From Favolaschia claudopus (lineage: Eukaryota > Basidiomycota > Agaricomycetes > Agaricales > Mycenaceae), in contig JAWWNJ010000056.1 of NCBI GenBank assembly GCA_037176885.1, positions 1,116,001 through 1,180,000 on the forward strand: a stretch of DNA of 64,000 nucleotides, read 5' to 3'. The notes beneath the pieces are model-generated. The model saw only the letters and a list, made by a program, of their open reading frames with translations. It did no database searches and had not been told where the DNA came from. The translations under genes were made by a program, and so were the position numbers. This document shows, piece by piece, positions 56,316 through 64,000 of this stretch; position 1 is the stretch's first letter, and each line of letters begins with the position of its first letter.

Positions 56316-58208
56316 TTACTACCGGTTTTATATGCGCGCGCTGTGCGTTCAATCGGGTGATCAGTCCGATTGAGAGAAAACACAGAAAAAAATTTGGACT
56401 CAAAAAAAATGTGAAGTTGCGGTGTTTCTTGAGGGAAAGTCGCAACCACTGAGAGTCTTGATGTTGAGAGTTCTTATTTAGACCAAGGAGTTGAGTCGGT
56501 AAAACTCTGCGTATTCAAGAATGTCGAACTACAATGTAACTAGAAGTATTTATACTAACTACGGAACCGAGAAGGAGCCGAGAACTGACTCCTAATGAGT
56601 CCTAATGAGTAGTTATGAGTTTGTTAATAAGTAAACAAGTAGAAAGAATAGTAAAGTACACAACGTCTGTGCTGCGGCTTGACTGCGGCACAGTTCTGAT
56701 GGGAGCCAACGGAAGGTTCGGCACCGCGAGCACGTGGCGATCCTTACAGAACTTGATGCGCCAGAAAATACAGTTTCAACAAAAAAATGGGAAGGATGAA
56801 GAAAGGAAGCCGTTTCGATTGAAGGAAGCCATAGAAACGAGTCCCTGTGAGTGTGGAATTATGACCGTTGCTCGAAAGCCGACACAGACTGTGCCGCGCA
56901 GGTAAACAGAAGATGAGAACAAATACAAGACACAGAGTGTCAGAGCGTTCCCGGGCATCGTGGTCAAGCTTCGGTTGGCAACATCAAGGTAGCAGAGACA
57001 CCGCGCAGGGAAGAGAAGGGGATGGAGATGAGAATTTGAATGGCCAGCCGTGAGTTCTGCACGAGAACTGTATCACAAGACGATAACACATGGTGTCCTG
57101 GTCCAGGATTGAAGAGGAGGCGAGATGGAATGAGTGAAACCACAAAACGAGGCGCGTGGTGCGTCTCGGGTATCGTGCCAGGGCTCCGATGTACAACATC
57201 AAAGTGCTGGAGAAGCCACGAGAGCGGCCACAGAGAAAATAGAAGGAAAGAAGTATAAAACAGGTGACACACTAGGATGCAGAAGAGAAGCACTGATGAA
57301 CTTTTCCTCCCTTTCCGAGAAAAGAGCAAGTCGTTTCTGTTGCAGGAGCTTGCGGACAAATTGCCCCGAGAGCGGAAATGCGAGAGTAAAAGAAATTGTT
57401 AGTTGTGTATGCTATGAGTAGAAATATTAAATGTGACCTGGTAGCATCGTTTCCATGATATATTTCGACTGAGTTTTGACGATGCAGCGACGAAAACGAG
57501 AGGGTCGTCCTCAAGGTCTGGCGCAAAGCCTAGAGATCCCGACGCAAAGTCAAGAGATATGTCTCTGACATGAAGTCAAGAGGTGGGAAAGAGAGAACCT
57601 ATGGGAGAAGACACGATGAGCCAGAAAGACATGACAAAAATACCGGTGATAGCGCGAGGGAGGACGATGTGCTGTCGACGCCGCAGCGGACGCGAGAGCA
57701 GGAGGAAGAAAAGAGAATGACAGCTGTCATCGGTGTAACGACTGGTCATTTTTGCGCGTTATATCTGGCTATTTTAAGTCAAGTGCGGCCCTAAACAACC
57801 CAACTACCCGCCACGACTATAGTCTTACTCGACTATCAATAGGAAGTCAGTACCTCTGTTGGTGACACTAAGGAGGGTCAAAGTGAGCTCCGAGCTGTTG
57901 ACCGTAAAACCCATCACAGGAGAAAGGCATTATATAAATAGCCTACTGCAGTACTATGGATCTGTTCCATAACGGAACCCTCAGAAGAGTGACGAAGAGT
58001 CAAGTACTTGTGTACTACGGACTTAGACGAAGGTCTACAAGGATGTAGGAGGCGCCGCGGGGGCTATCAGAGTCAACATCAGTCAAAAGACAGATGCCGC
58101 GGGCTGCCGACTATAAATAGACGGCTGGAACAGAGATTCCCAACCCTAACCACCAGAGAAAAGATTAAAAGATCAAAAATTAAAACAAAAGATTAAACCA
58201 AATATACT
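56316..58208. other. leader/LTR remnant of the second Gypsy element, then intergenic sequence
   Basis: Upstream of the gag ATG the minus strand contains a TATA-like TATAAATACTTC near 56550, consistent with a 5' LTR promoter, but no partner LTR is present for proof. From about 56650 to 58208 I see no gene. Reading frames there are short and on both strands. Confidence 0.4.
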
Positions 58209-58290
58209 GACCGGGAATCGAACGCTGAACATTCACATGATGCCATCGGGTCTCCGTAACACTACATACATCCACTACACTAGAGAGCAT
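58209..58290 (-). other. tRNA-like (SINE-head-like) sequence
   Basis: On the minus strand, box A-like TAGTGTAGTGG and box B-like CGTTCGATTCC lie about 50 nt apart. Acceptor and T stems pair poorly, so it is not a functional tRNA. It lies about 24 bp from the palindromic MITE at 58314, the same arrangement as at 38962-39074. Confidence 0.4.
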
Positions 58291-58313
58291 TTAGAGACCG
58301 TAAAAATAGAGCA

Positions 58314-58580
58314 TACTGTAGTATTACGTTCAATTCGTAGGGTCACAGGTCACAGACCCGAAATCCTACGAAATTTTTCGTAAGTCACAGCGTCACAAAG
58401 GGGTCCTACGAAAGGTTTCCCCCTGGGACACGAAATTTGGTGCGATTTTGGGCCTAAAAAGGGGGTAAAAACGAGATTTTTTCGTAAGTCACAGTGTCCC
58501 AAGGCGCCTTACGAAAGGGTAAATTCGTAAGGGGTGTCACACCCAAAACCGGCTTACGAATTGAACATAATACTACAGTA
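58314..58580. mobile_element. palindromic MITE family with TA target, copy 2
   Basis: The ends are TACTGTAGTATTACG and the inverse ATAATACTACAGTA. Interior TTCAATTCGT and TTCGTAAGTCACAG repeats match 39074-39336. No coding capacity. Confidence 0.8.
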
Positions 58581-58689
58581 GTCATGGCTTACGCAAGCGC
58601 CGAATTTCCTAATAAGGCAAGTCATTGGAGAAGTTCGACAGCCACAAATGAGGCGACAGTGGTAACCATCCCTTAAGGTCAACCACGCG

Positions 58690-58732
58690 CACACTGCCAA
58701 GGTCGCAGGTTCGAATCCTGCAGCCCCCACCC
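58690..58732 (+). other. 3' half of a tRNA-like sequence
   Basis: A perfect T-arm (GCAGG-TTCGAAT-CCTGC) is followed by AGCCCCCA, the expected acceptor 3' strand. No GGGGGCT-type 5' acceptor strand, D-arm or anticodon arm can be found at the required distance. It is probably a tRNA fragment or SINE piece rather than a working tRNA gene. Confidence 0.4.
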
Positions 58733-58786
58733 TCGGGGAAACAATTTAGACACTCAGTCTGGCTTAACGGTTACTATGTTTAACAT

Positions 58787-59028
58787 AAAGTTATCCCGAC
58801 CCACTGTGTGGATCGGGTCAACCCCCCTATGCTCTGCTGCATCCAGTGCAGTCAGGCGGTGGCCAGCTGGTAACTACGGTTACCCTCTCCCGGGGAATGG
58901 CGACGGCTTACGGATCGCCTGCTCAATGCGGCAGGGCTGTTCGATGACAGAGTGATCTCAGCGTTCATCACATTCTCCTCGGGTGAGGATTGAGCCCTCG
59001 ACCCCCCAGTGGGAGTCGGGATAACTTT
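58787..59028. mobile_element. small TIR element
   Basis: The ends AAAGTTATCCCGACCCACTG and CAGTGGGAGTCGGGATAACT are imperfect inverted repeats of about 22 bp. The interior is GC-rich and noncoding. The target duplication is not clear. Confidence 0.55.
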
Positions 59029-59153
59029 AACACCTATATTGTCAAGTTCGGCGTAGAAGCAAGCAGAATGAGAGGAGGTAAAGTCCACACACTGTGGGAA
59101 AACTCCATCAATTTTGATAAGGCAAGGGTACGGTTATGTGGCCGCTGATTGTT

Positions 59154-59211
59154 CCAGACTCTTATGACAGGGTTCCCTTTGGGATGGCATAAGAGTCTGG
59201 TCACGAGACTA
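59154..59211. repeat. 58-bp hairpin derived from the 27405-type TIR
   Basis: CCAGACTCTTATG and CATAAGAGTCTGG flank an AGGGTTCCCTTTGGGATGG loop. The right side ends TCACGAGACTA, the end of the element at 28097. It may be a minimal deletion derivative or an excision product. Confidence 0.55.
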
Positions 59212-59412
59212 TCCCACACGGTTGATTTCGCGCTGAACGATGATCGCGATGCTCTGTTGGAGAGCACGGAAGTTCAACTTCTTGAACCCTTCTAAATTCG
59301 CACGATTTCCTCCCTCGACATCGAAATGGTCGTCGAGGAGGGCGAGGATACCCAAATGGTTTGATTTTGATTTTTCGAAGACCATTTCGAACGTTGAATT
59401 AATTTTGAACAA
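59212..59412 (-). pseudogene. short unidentified coding-like fragment
   Basis: The minus frame reads FEMVFEKSKSNHLGILALLD, then FKKLNFRALQQSIAIIVQRE. Beyond the 58-bp hairpin the sense can continue as NNQRPHNRTLALSKLMEF. The composition looks like protein, but no family is recognised, and the frame has no proper start. Confidence 0.3.
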
Positions 59413-59523
59413 GATTTATTGATTTTTGTATGAAGATTGAGCTCGTCGTGGTCGACAATCTGGAGGGCGGATGTGACGGATCGGCGTTCGCATCCGCTCA
59501 CGGCGAGATCTGCCCGTGTCGTC

Positions 59524-59886
59524 CAGTGTTGCAGTTAAGGGTCTTATTAAGGATGCCTCCCAAAATTAAGGGCTTAAAGCTTATTAAGGCTTATTAAGGG
59601 TGCCAAATTAAGGGTCAAATTAAGGGTTATTTCCCAAAATGGCTGAGTGAGCCAGGAGCGAACTACGGCACTATGAATGATCAACTAGTGCTATTCACAA
59701 TATTCCCTGCCTAACACATTGTCTCAGACTCTCATTGGCCCGTTGATGGGCCATATTGATGGCATCAGCGCTTCGTTAAGGGTTATTAAGACCTTAACAG
59801 TGATTCCTCACGATATTAAGGCCTTAGCTTAATAAGCGTTAAGCCCTTATTAAGGCTAAGCCCTTAAACCCTTAACTGCAACACTG
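59524..59886. mobile_element. hAT-like MITE filled with TTAAGGG-type repeats
   Basis: The ends CAGTGTTGCAGTTAAGGG and its complement CTTAACTGCAACACTG are inverted repeats. They are flanked by an exact 8-bp duplication GTGTCGTC at 59516-59523 and 59887-59894. The interior consists largely of TTAAGGG, TATTAAGG and their complements near both ends. No transposase. Confidence 0.85.
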
Positions 59887-60335
59887 GTGTCGTCCCCATG
59901 ACTCCACGGACACAGCCTCGATAAGTAGTTTAGTTCTTGTCGTAGTAGCTTTTCCCTTGGTCAATTTAGTACTTACACCAGTTCTCTCTTGATCCCTGTG
60001 TGCCAGAACTCGACTCGCCCTCGCTTCCGTCACATGATTGCCGCACATCATGAACATCCACTCGACTAGAGAAGCAGGCACGATGAATAGTTGGGCCAAA
60101 AGATTTCGTAGGACGCTTGCAGCACCGACTGTAGTTGATTAGTCGATGATAGTTGGCCGCAAGGTATGAATTTTGCTCTTCCGTAGGCGGAGTCGGTGCT
60201 TGCTATGCTTCAACCACTTTTGAGTTCGTCTTTATGACCGAGTGTATGTTGCCACGCCCGTTGCATCTTATTTACATTGTCGAATAGAAAAAGAAACTGC
60301 AGCCCGAGTGTAGCTGTGAACGCGCCAAGGAGTTT

Positions 60336-60573
60336 TGTCAGAAATCAGCCGCCTCAATAGCCACCACCAGAAGTCCAGGACGCAAAGCCGCTCCAATTCA
60401 AGGTGCAAAGAAGACGAGGGTTACAAACGGGTGAAGGGCACTTCACGCCCATACAGACTATATACTACGTTGCTACCAGCACTGCCCTATCCGGACCGTT
60501 CCGCCGTTACCGCAACACCCGCGCATCATGCGCGTTCCGCATACTCTAGCCGTATACCCGAATATCGCTAACA
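60336..60573 (-). repeat. LTR of the TRIM (left)
   Basis: The 238-bp terminal repeat of the element at 60336-61715. The partner is 61478-61715. Confidence 0.85.
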
Positions 60574-61477
60574 CACCCCCTCGCGCATGAGACGCAATCC
60601 CGCCCCACACCAACGAGAACCAATTGCCGCCCGGCCGAGAACCCGCCGAACCAAAACCAAAACCAAAATCCTCGCACGTCCAGAATCGAAATCTTGCCGA
60701 CCTAAAATCCTGCCGACCGAATCCACGTTTGCGAGCCGAAAGAAAACCCATCCCGATGAGCCAGTTCGCCCACCCCGATGAAGACACCCCCTGAGACTGG
60801 TGTACGGGCAGTCGAAAGCCACACCCGAGTCCAAGGTCCACCCAGTCGTCCGAGCCGCATCCGCGCTACCGAGCGCACGCTCCAGACCGAGCCTGCCAGC
60901 GATAAAACCACCGCTGAATCCCGCCGCGTTGTCGAGTATCCCGTGCCGAAAGTCGCACGCGACGCGCGCCATGCGCTGACCCAACCAACTCCAGCGTCAA
61001 CCGCACCCCCTCGAACCTAACCCAGCCCAATCCACCACCGGCGCATAAACGTCGCACCTGAATACCATGGATGTACCTTCCCACCACCGGCGCCATGCCT
61101 GAAATCCGTGGGCCTCGTACCCGGCCGTCGTCCGTCGAGTGCACCCCGCGTTTACGACTCAACCCGCAGCCTCTTGAAGTTCCCGGCAGATCCCGAGCTC
61201 CGGCGCAACGCGCACGCTCCTGCCTCCTCCGTTGTATGCCGCTGCCCAGTCGTTCCGCGGTTGTGAGCCATGAAAGCTGCCCACGTCGCCCAGCTGATCC
61301 TCTGGACCCAATCCAGCCTAGTCGTCGCCAGATGAGTGTGCTGCGCTGAGATCCGCCGCGCCAGCACCGCTGCTGCAAGCCCCCGTAAGTCGTTCTTCAC
61401 TGCTGGCCAGGAAATTCCGGGATCGACAAGCAAAGCAGCACAGCAGATAAGAAGGGATGCCAGCCCTGACCCGTTTG

Positions 61478-61715
61478 TGTCAGAAATCAGCCGCTTCAAT
61501 AGCCACCACCAGAAGTCCAGGACGCAAAGCCGCTCCAATTCAAGGTGCAAAGAAGACGAGGGTTACAAACGGGTGAAGGGCACTTCACGCCCATACAGAC
61601 TATATACTACGTTGCTACCAGCACTGCCCTATCCGGACCGTTCCGCCGTTACCGCAACACCCGCGCATCATGCGCGTTCCGCATACTCTAGCCGTATACC
61701 CGAATATCGCTAACA
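61478..61715 (-). repeat. LTR of the TRIM (right)
   Basis: The 238-bp terminal repeat, with one visible substitution against 60336-60573 (CCGCTTC against CCGCCTC near the start). Confidence 0.85.
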
Positions 61716-61800
61716 AGTTTCAACCGTACTTCCGAGTCCGCCGCCAGGACATGAAGGTTGGCAAGCGTAGTCTTGTACGCAACTGACCATCCGAGCCGGC

Positions 61801-62794
61801 TGTAAGGGGAGAAGGGCCCAGGAGCCAAGTCGATAACAAACCTGGGGATCAGAGATCCCCAGCAGACTACTTATATACAAGAGGTGACGTAAGATATGAC
61901 ATAAGTGAGCACAGCATGATGAGAGAACTTCTGCCCAAGACTAAGCAAGTCATAGCTGTGGAGTCCCCTGACATCACCCCCTCTTCAAGATTCGTCGCCC
62001 AGTAGAATGAACAATCTTTCAAAATCCTGGATCGCCACGGAAGAGTAGGTTGCCCTGGGAGTCAATCCGCGTATCAGACGCAGACACTGCACCGCCTCGC
62101 CGTGCCGTCTGTGGTGGACGTCCCCTTTCAGGTCGAATAGCATCAATGGCCATAGGCGAAGGAGCTACTGAACGTGGAGAGGGGGACGGGACAGCAGTGG
62201 ACATGGCCACCGAGGGGGCATAAGGAGTAGAGCTGGGGCGTGGAGTAGCAATTGGGGACGCCATTACCTGCGTAGGAATAGAGATGGTGGCAGGGTTATG
62301 GGGTAGGGAGTGAGAGGCGGGGTAGGAAGACTCCTGTGGTGCAAATCGCACCCCAGACTTCCTTGGCTGTGTAGCGGCACCTGGGTGCGGCTGAGCACTG
62401 GCCGCTGGAGGGGGCGGAACCGGAGCTGGTGGCTGAGACGGGTGGACGGGGTGTGCGCGCTTCTTCAGCGGGCGACAGCCCTCGCCAGAAGCGTTCGGCA
62501 AAACCGGCACCGGGCCAGGAGGGGGAGGGGCAGGGTCCCCGGAAAGGCGTGACGGACCTTTCTTCTTACAGCGGATACGCTTACGCATGAAACGCTTCCC
62601 AAGCGCAATTAGCGCTTCACCGATTTGCTGGTCGGTACCGCGGATAGATACACGGCGCTCCAAGGGGGAAGCCTTATCAGTATAGGCTCGAAGTTGGGCG
62701 CCGGAGATGTCGTGCGACTGATGGAGACCCTTACCACCACGGCCAACGATATGCCCGACGACCGAGTCAGGCACCACAAGCGTACACGAGGAGT
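61801..62794 (-). mobile_element. KH-gag LTR element, second copy, 5'-truncated
   Basis: One LTR (61801-61973) matches 36711-36895. The polypurine tract and most of the KH gene follow. The 5' part of the gene and the 5' LTR are absent: similarity stops near 62791, where a copy of the 12-kb long-TIR element begins. No TSD can be tested for a truncated copy. Confidence 0.8.
62019..62777 (-). CDS. Gag-like protein with type I KH domain, copy 2 (open frame)
   Basis: From VVPDSVVGHIVGRGGKGL through the KH beta-strand RRVSIRGTDQQIGE, the frame is open for 252 codons to a TGA at 62019. It includes a basic patch (KRFMRKRIRCKKKG) and a Pro/Ser/Ala-rich tail. It ends RIDSQGNLLFRGDPGF, which copy 1 shares with one change. 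Because copy 2 lacks the 10-bp deletion of copy 1, it shows the undamaged reading of the C-terminal half. The N-terminal coiled-coil part is missing through truncation. Confidence 0.7.
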   Translation of the reverse strand: MVPDSVVGHIVGRGGKGLHQSHDISGAQLRAYTDKASPLERRVSIRGTDQQIGEALIALGKRFMRKRIRCKKKGPSRLSGDPAPPPPGPVPVLPNASGEGCRPLKKRAHPVHPSQPPAPVPPPPAASAQPHPGAATQPRKSGVRFAPQESSYPASHSLPHNPATISIPTQVMASPIATPRPSSTPYAPSVAMSTAVPSPSPRSVAPSPMAIDAIRPERGRPPQTARRGGAVSASDTRIDSQGNLLFRGDPGF

Positions 62795-63560
62795 AGCTAA
62801 ATACGCGTGTCTAAAAATCTCAATATCCTTCAATAACCGTTCGGCGCGTGAATTTACACGGTGAGATCAGGGTGCTTTGAGGTAAAAGTTCAAGGTATAA
62901 ACTGTTTGAATACCTCCCGGCTACACACCGGATTGGCGCTAGTCACTGAGAGAGAGAGATGCGTGAGAAATATGATTTTTGTCTACTTTTGGGCAGATGA
63001 CTCGGCTCTCGAGTCCGCAATACCTCTACAGCAAGGGAGGGCCTCGGCAGCCCAAGAACAAAGCTCTGCGCAAGCGACCAGCCAAAGGTGGGGGAGGAAG
63101 AGCGCAGAAGCCAGAGGCACTCCACAAACAGTATGCTAGTGCCAGCCAGTCTCACGTCGCCGCGCAATCTGTGCTTGACGGGAGACGACAAAGAAAAACT
63201 AAGGAGGAGGAGGGCAGCGAAGGCGGGGAGAAAGCGAACGTGGTGGGAGGAAGCAAAAAAGATGAGATGATGAGGAGGGGATGACGTGATCTTAGCCAAT
63301 CCCCTTGGTCTCTCCAGGCCATCCATCTCAAGTTTGGAGCAAAATGAGGGCGGATTGACGCGGCCGCGACGCGTCGAAGAAGGCCAATCAATGCGCTGAT
63401 CGGACGGGTTGCCACCGCAAAAGCTCAGTGCAGGAAGAAAGGGCTGCTTGCTCAAAGGTCAATAGCGTACCCCAAATGCCTTCTCAACGCTCTGGGTCCA
63501 CGCTTAGCGGAGCTTTGAGGAACAACACCTTGTAGTGACACACCAGGGCCACTGAGTGTA
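62795..63560. repeat. partial copy of the 12-kb long-TIR element, with a 396-bp extra segment
   Basis: 62795-62929 and 63326-63560 match 12179-12305 and about 12312-12547 with few differences (AAATACGCGTGTCTAAAAAT, GAGGGCGGATTGACGCGG). Between them 62930-63325 has no counterpart in the 12-kb copy, so it is either an insertion here or a deletion there. No inverted ends or duplication were seen for it. Confidence 0.7.
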
Positions 63561-64000
63561 GGTGACATTATTTTTTTTCTGGGGGAGTTATAATATTATG
63601 GTGCCTGATATTTAGGTACCAGCTGACCCTGTATTGGAGCAGTAAGAGAGGTTGATTTCCAAAAGAATAATGCCTCCAGATGCTAGGCTCCGGTGGTATA
63701 TAATATTATTATGCCTACACAACAAAGGACTGCTCACCTTAGACTAGCCAAAAAAAAATTCTTTCCCTGCTGTTCAGGTGACAGCTGACTGCCCGGTCAA
63801 GCTGTTATATTTTTCAGCCAGCTGAGTAGCTAGCTCACAGCCTATTATACCCAGTATAATATTAAGTCACTTGGGTTGTTAGCACTCAGCTCATTAGTGA
63901 GGTTGAACACAATAATACTTGTTCACCTGCATGACTGGCTTGAGCTGTTCGTGACACAGAAAACATTTTGCCTTGACAGATGGTATCAGCTGTCCAAGTG
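63561..64000. other. AT-rich sequence, no gene recognised
   Basis: TATAATATTAT words and CAGCTGA/TCAGCTG motifs recur, but the stretch is cut by the window edge. No feature can be bounded. Confidence 0.35.

Larger units (their letters stand above)
60336..61715 (-). mobile_element. TRIM: small LTR retrotransposon without coding capacity
   Basis: Two 238-bp LTRs (60336-60573 and 61478-61715; TGTCAGAAATC...ATCGCTAACA) differ at one site that I can see. An exact 5-bp duplication AGTTT lies at 60331-60335 and 61716-61720. On the minus strand GCGAGGGGGTG precedes the downstream LTR like a polypurine tract, suggesting minus orientation. The 904-bp interior is GC-rich with frames on both strands but no recognisable Gag or Pol domain. 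Confidence 0.85.

Noticed and set aside
58690..58732. Functional tRNA gene
   Set aside because: Only the T-arm and acceptor 3' strand are present. No matching 5' acceptor, D-arm or anticodon arm is found.
59530..59880. Internal telomeric repeat
   Set aside because: The motif is TTAAGGG, not TTAGGG, and it lies inside a hAT-like MITE with an exact 8-bp TSD.
60568..61378. Long frames on both strands within the TRIM
   Set aside because: GC-rich DNA gives open frames in several phases at once. No Gag or Pol motif is present.
1..64000. CRISPR arrays, operons, prophage or bacterial features
   Set aside because: No regularly spaced repeats with unique spacers. Introns, LINEs, LTR elements and MITEs show that this is eukaryotic nuclear DNA.

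Overview
The window looks like nuclear DNA of a filamentous basidiomycete, most likely an Agaricomycete. Evidence: short GT-AG introns of about 40-70 nt, one multi-intron P450 gene, and transposon protein families typical of mushroom-forming fungi. It is a repeat graveyard. Nearly all coding sequence belongs to mobile elements, usually nested, and host genes are rare. I recognise one nearly complete host gene (a cytochrome P450 at 49615-51847 with one damaged splice donor) and three broken host-type genes: a RecQ-like helicase fragment, a Prp46/PLRG1-like WD40 fragment and a histone H3 with a deletion.

Layout. 0-12 kb: intergenic DNA, fragments of two expanded gene families, then nested MITEs dated by exact target-site duplications (TSDs): hAT-like in hAT-like at 5.2-6.0 kb, and hAT-like in a 9-bp-TSD MULE-like element at 7.76-8.92 kb. 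A Prp46-like pseudogene lies at 10.7 kb. 12-15.5 kb: long-inverted-repeat elements. 15.6-25.6 kb: a full-length Ty3/Gypsy chromovirus (630-bp LTRs, TSD ATTTC) inserted in a Tc1/mariner-like MITE (15562-26037). 27-28 kb: a Copia protease relic and a TIR element carrying a tandem GC-rich repeat. 29.2-34.7 kb: a minus-strand LINE whose RNase H-like segment lies between endonuclease and reverse transcriptase, abutting a 59-nt G tract.

36-45 kb: a 1.56-kb LTR retrotransposon encoding only a KH-domain protein, nested in a Tc1-like MITE; then tRNA-like heads with palindromic MITEs, a pogo relic, the histone H3 pseudogene, a Helitron N-terminal fragment and a Tc1-like transposase fragment. 46-49 kb: an uncharacterised transposase-like gene. 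49.6-51.8 kb: the P450. 52-56 kb: an hAT-like transposase relic split by a MITE, and a second Gypsy gag split by a 1.6-kb LTR element. 58-64 kb: tRNA-like pieces, small TIR elements, a hAT-like MITE rich in TTAAGGG, a 1.38-kb TRIM, a second 5'-truncated KH-gag copy, and a copy of the 12-kb element.

The genes do not form a pathway. The unifying theme is sequential insertion, with TSDs giving relative order. The most novel candidate is the small KH-domain gag-only LTR retrotransposon, present as one complete and one truncated copy.
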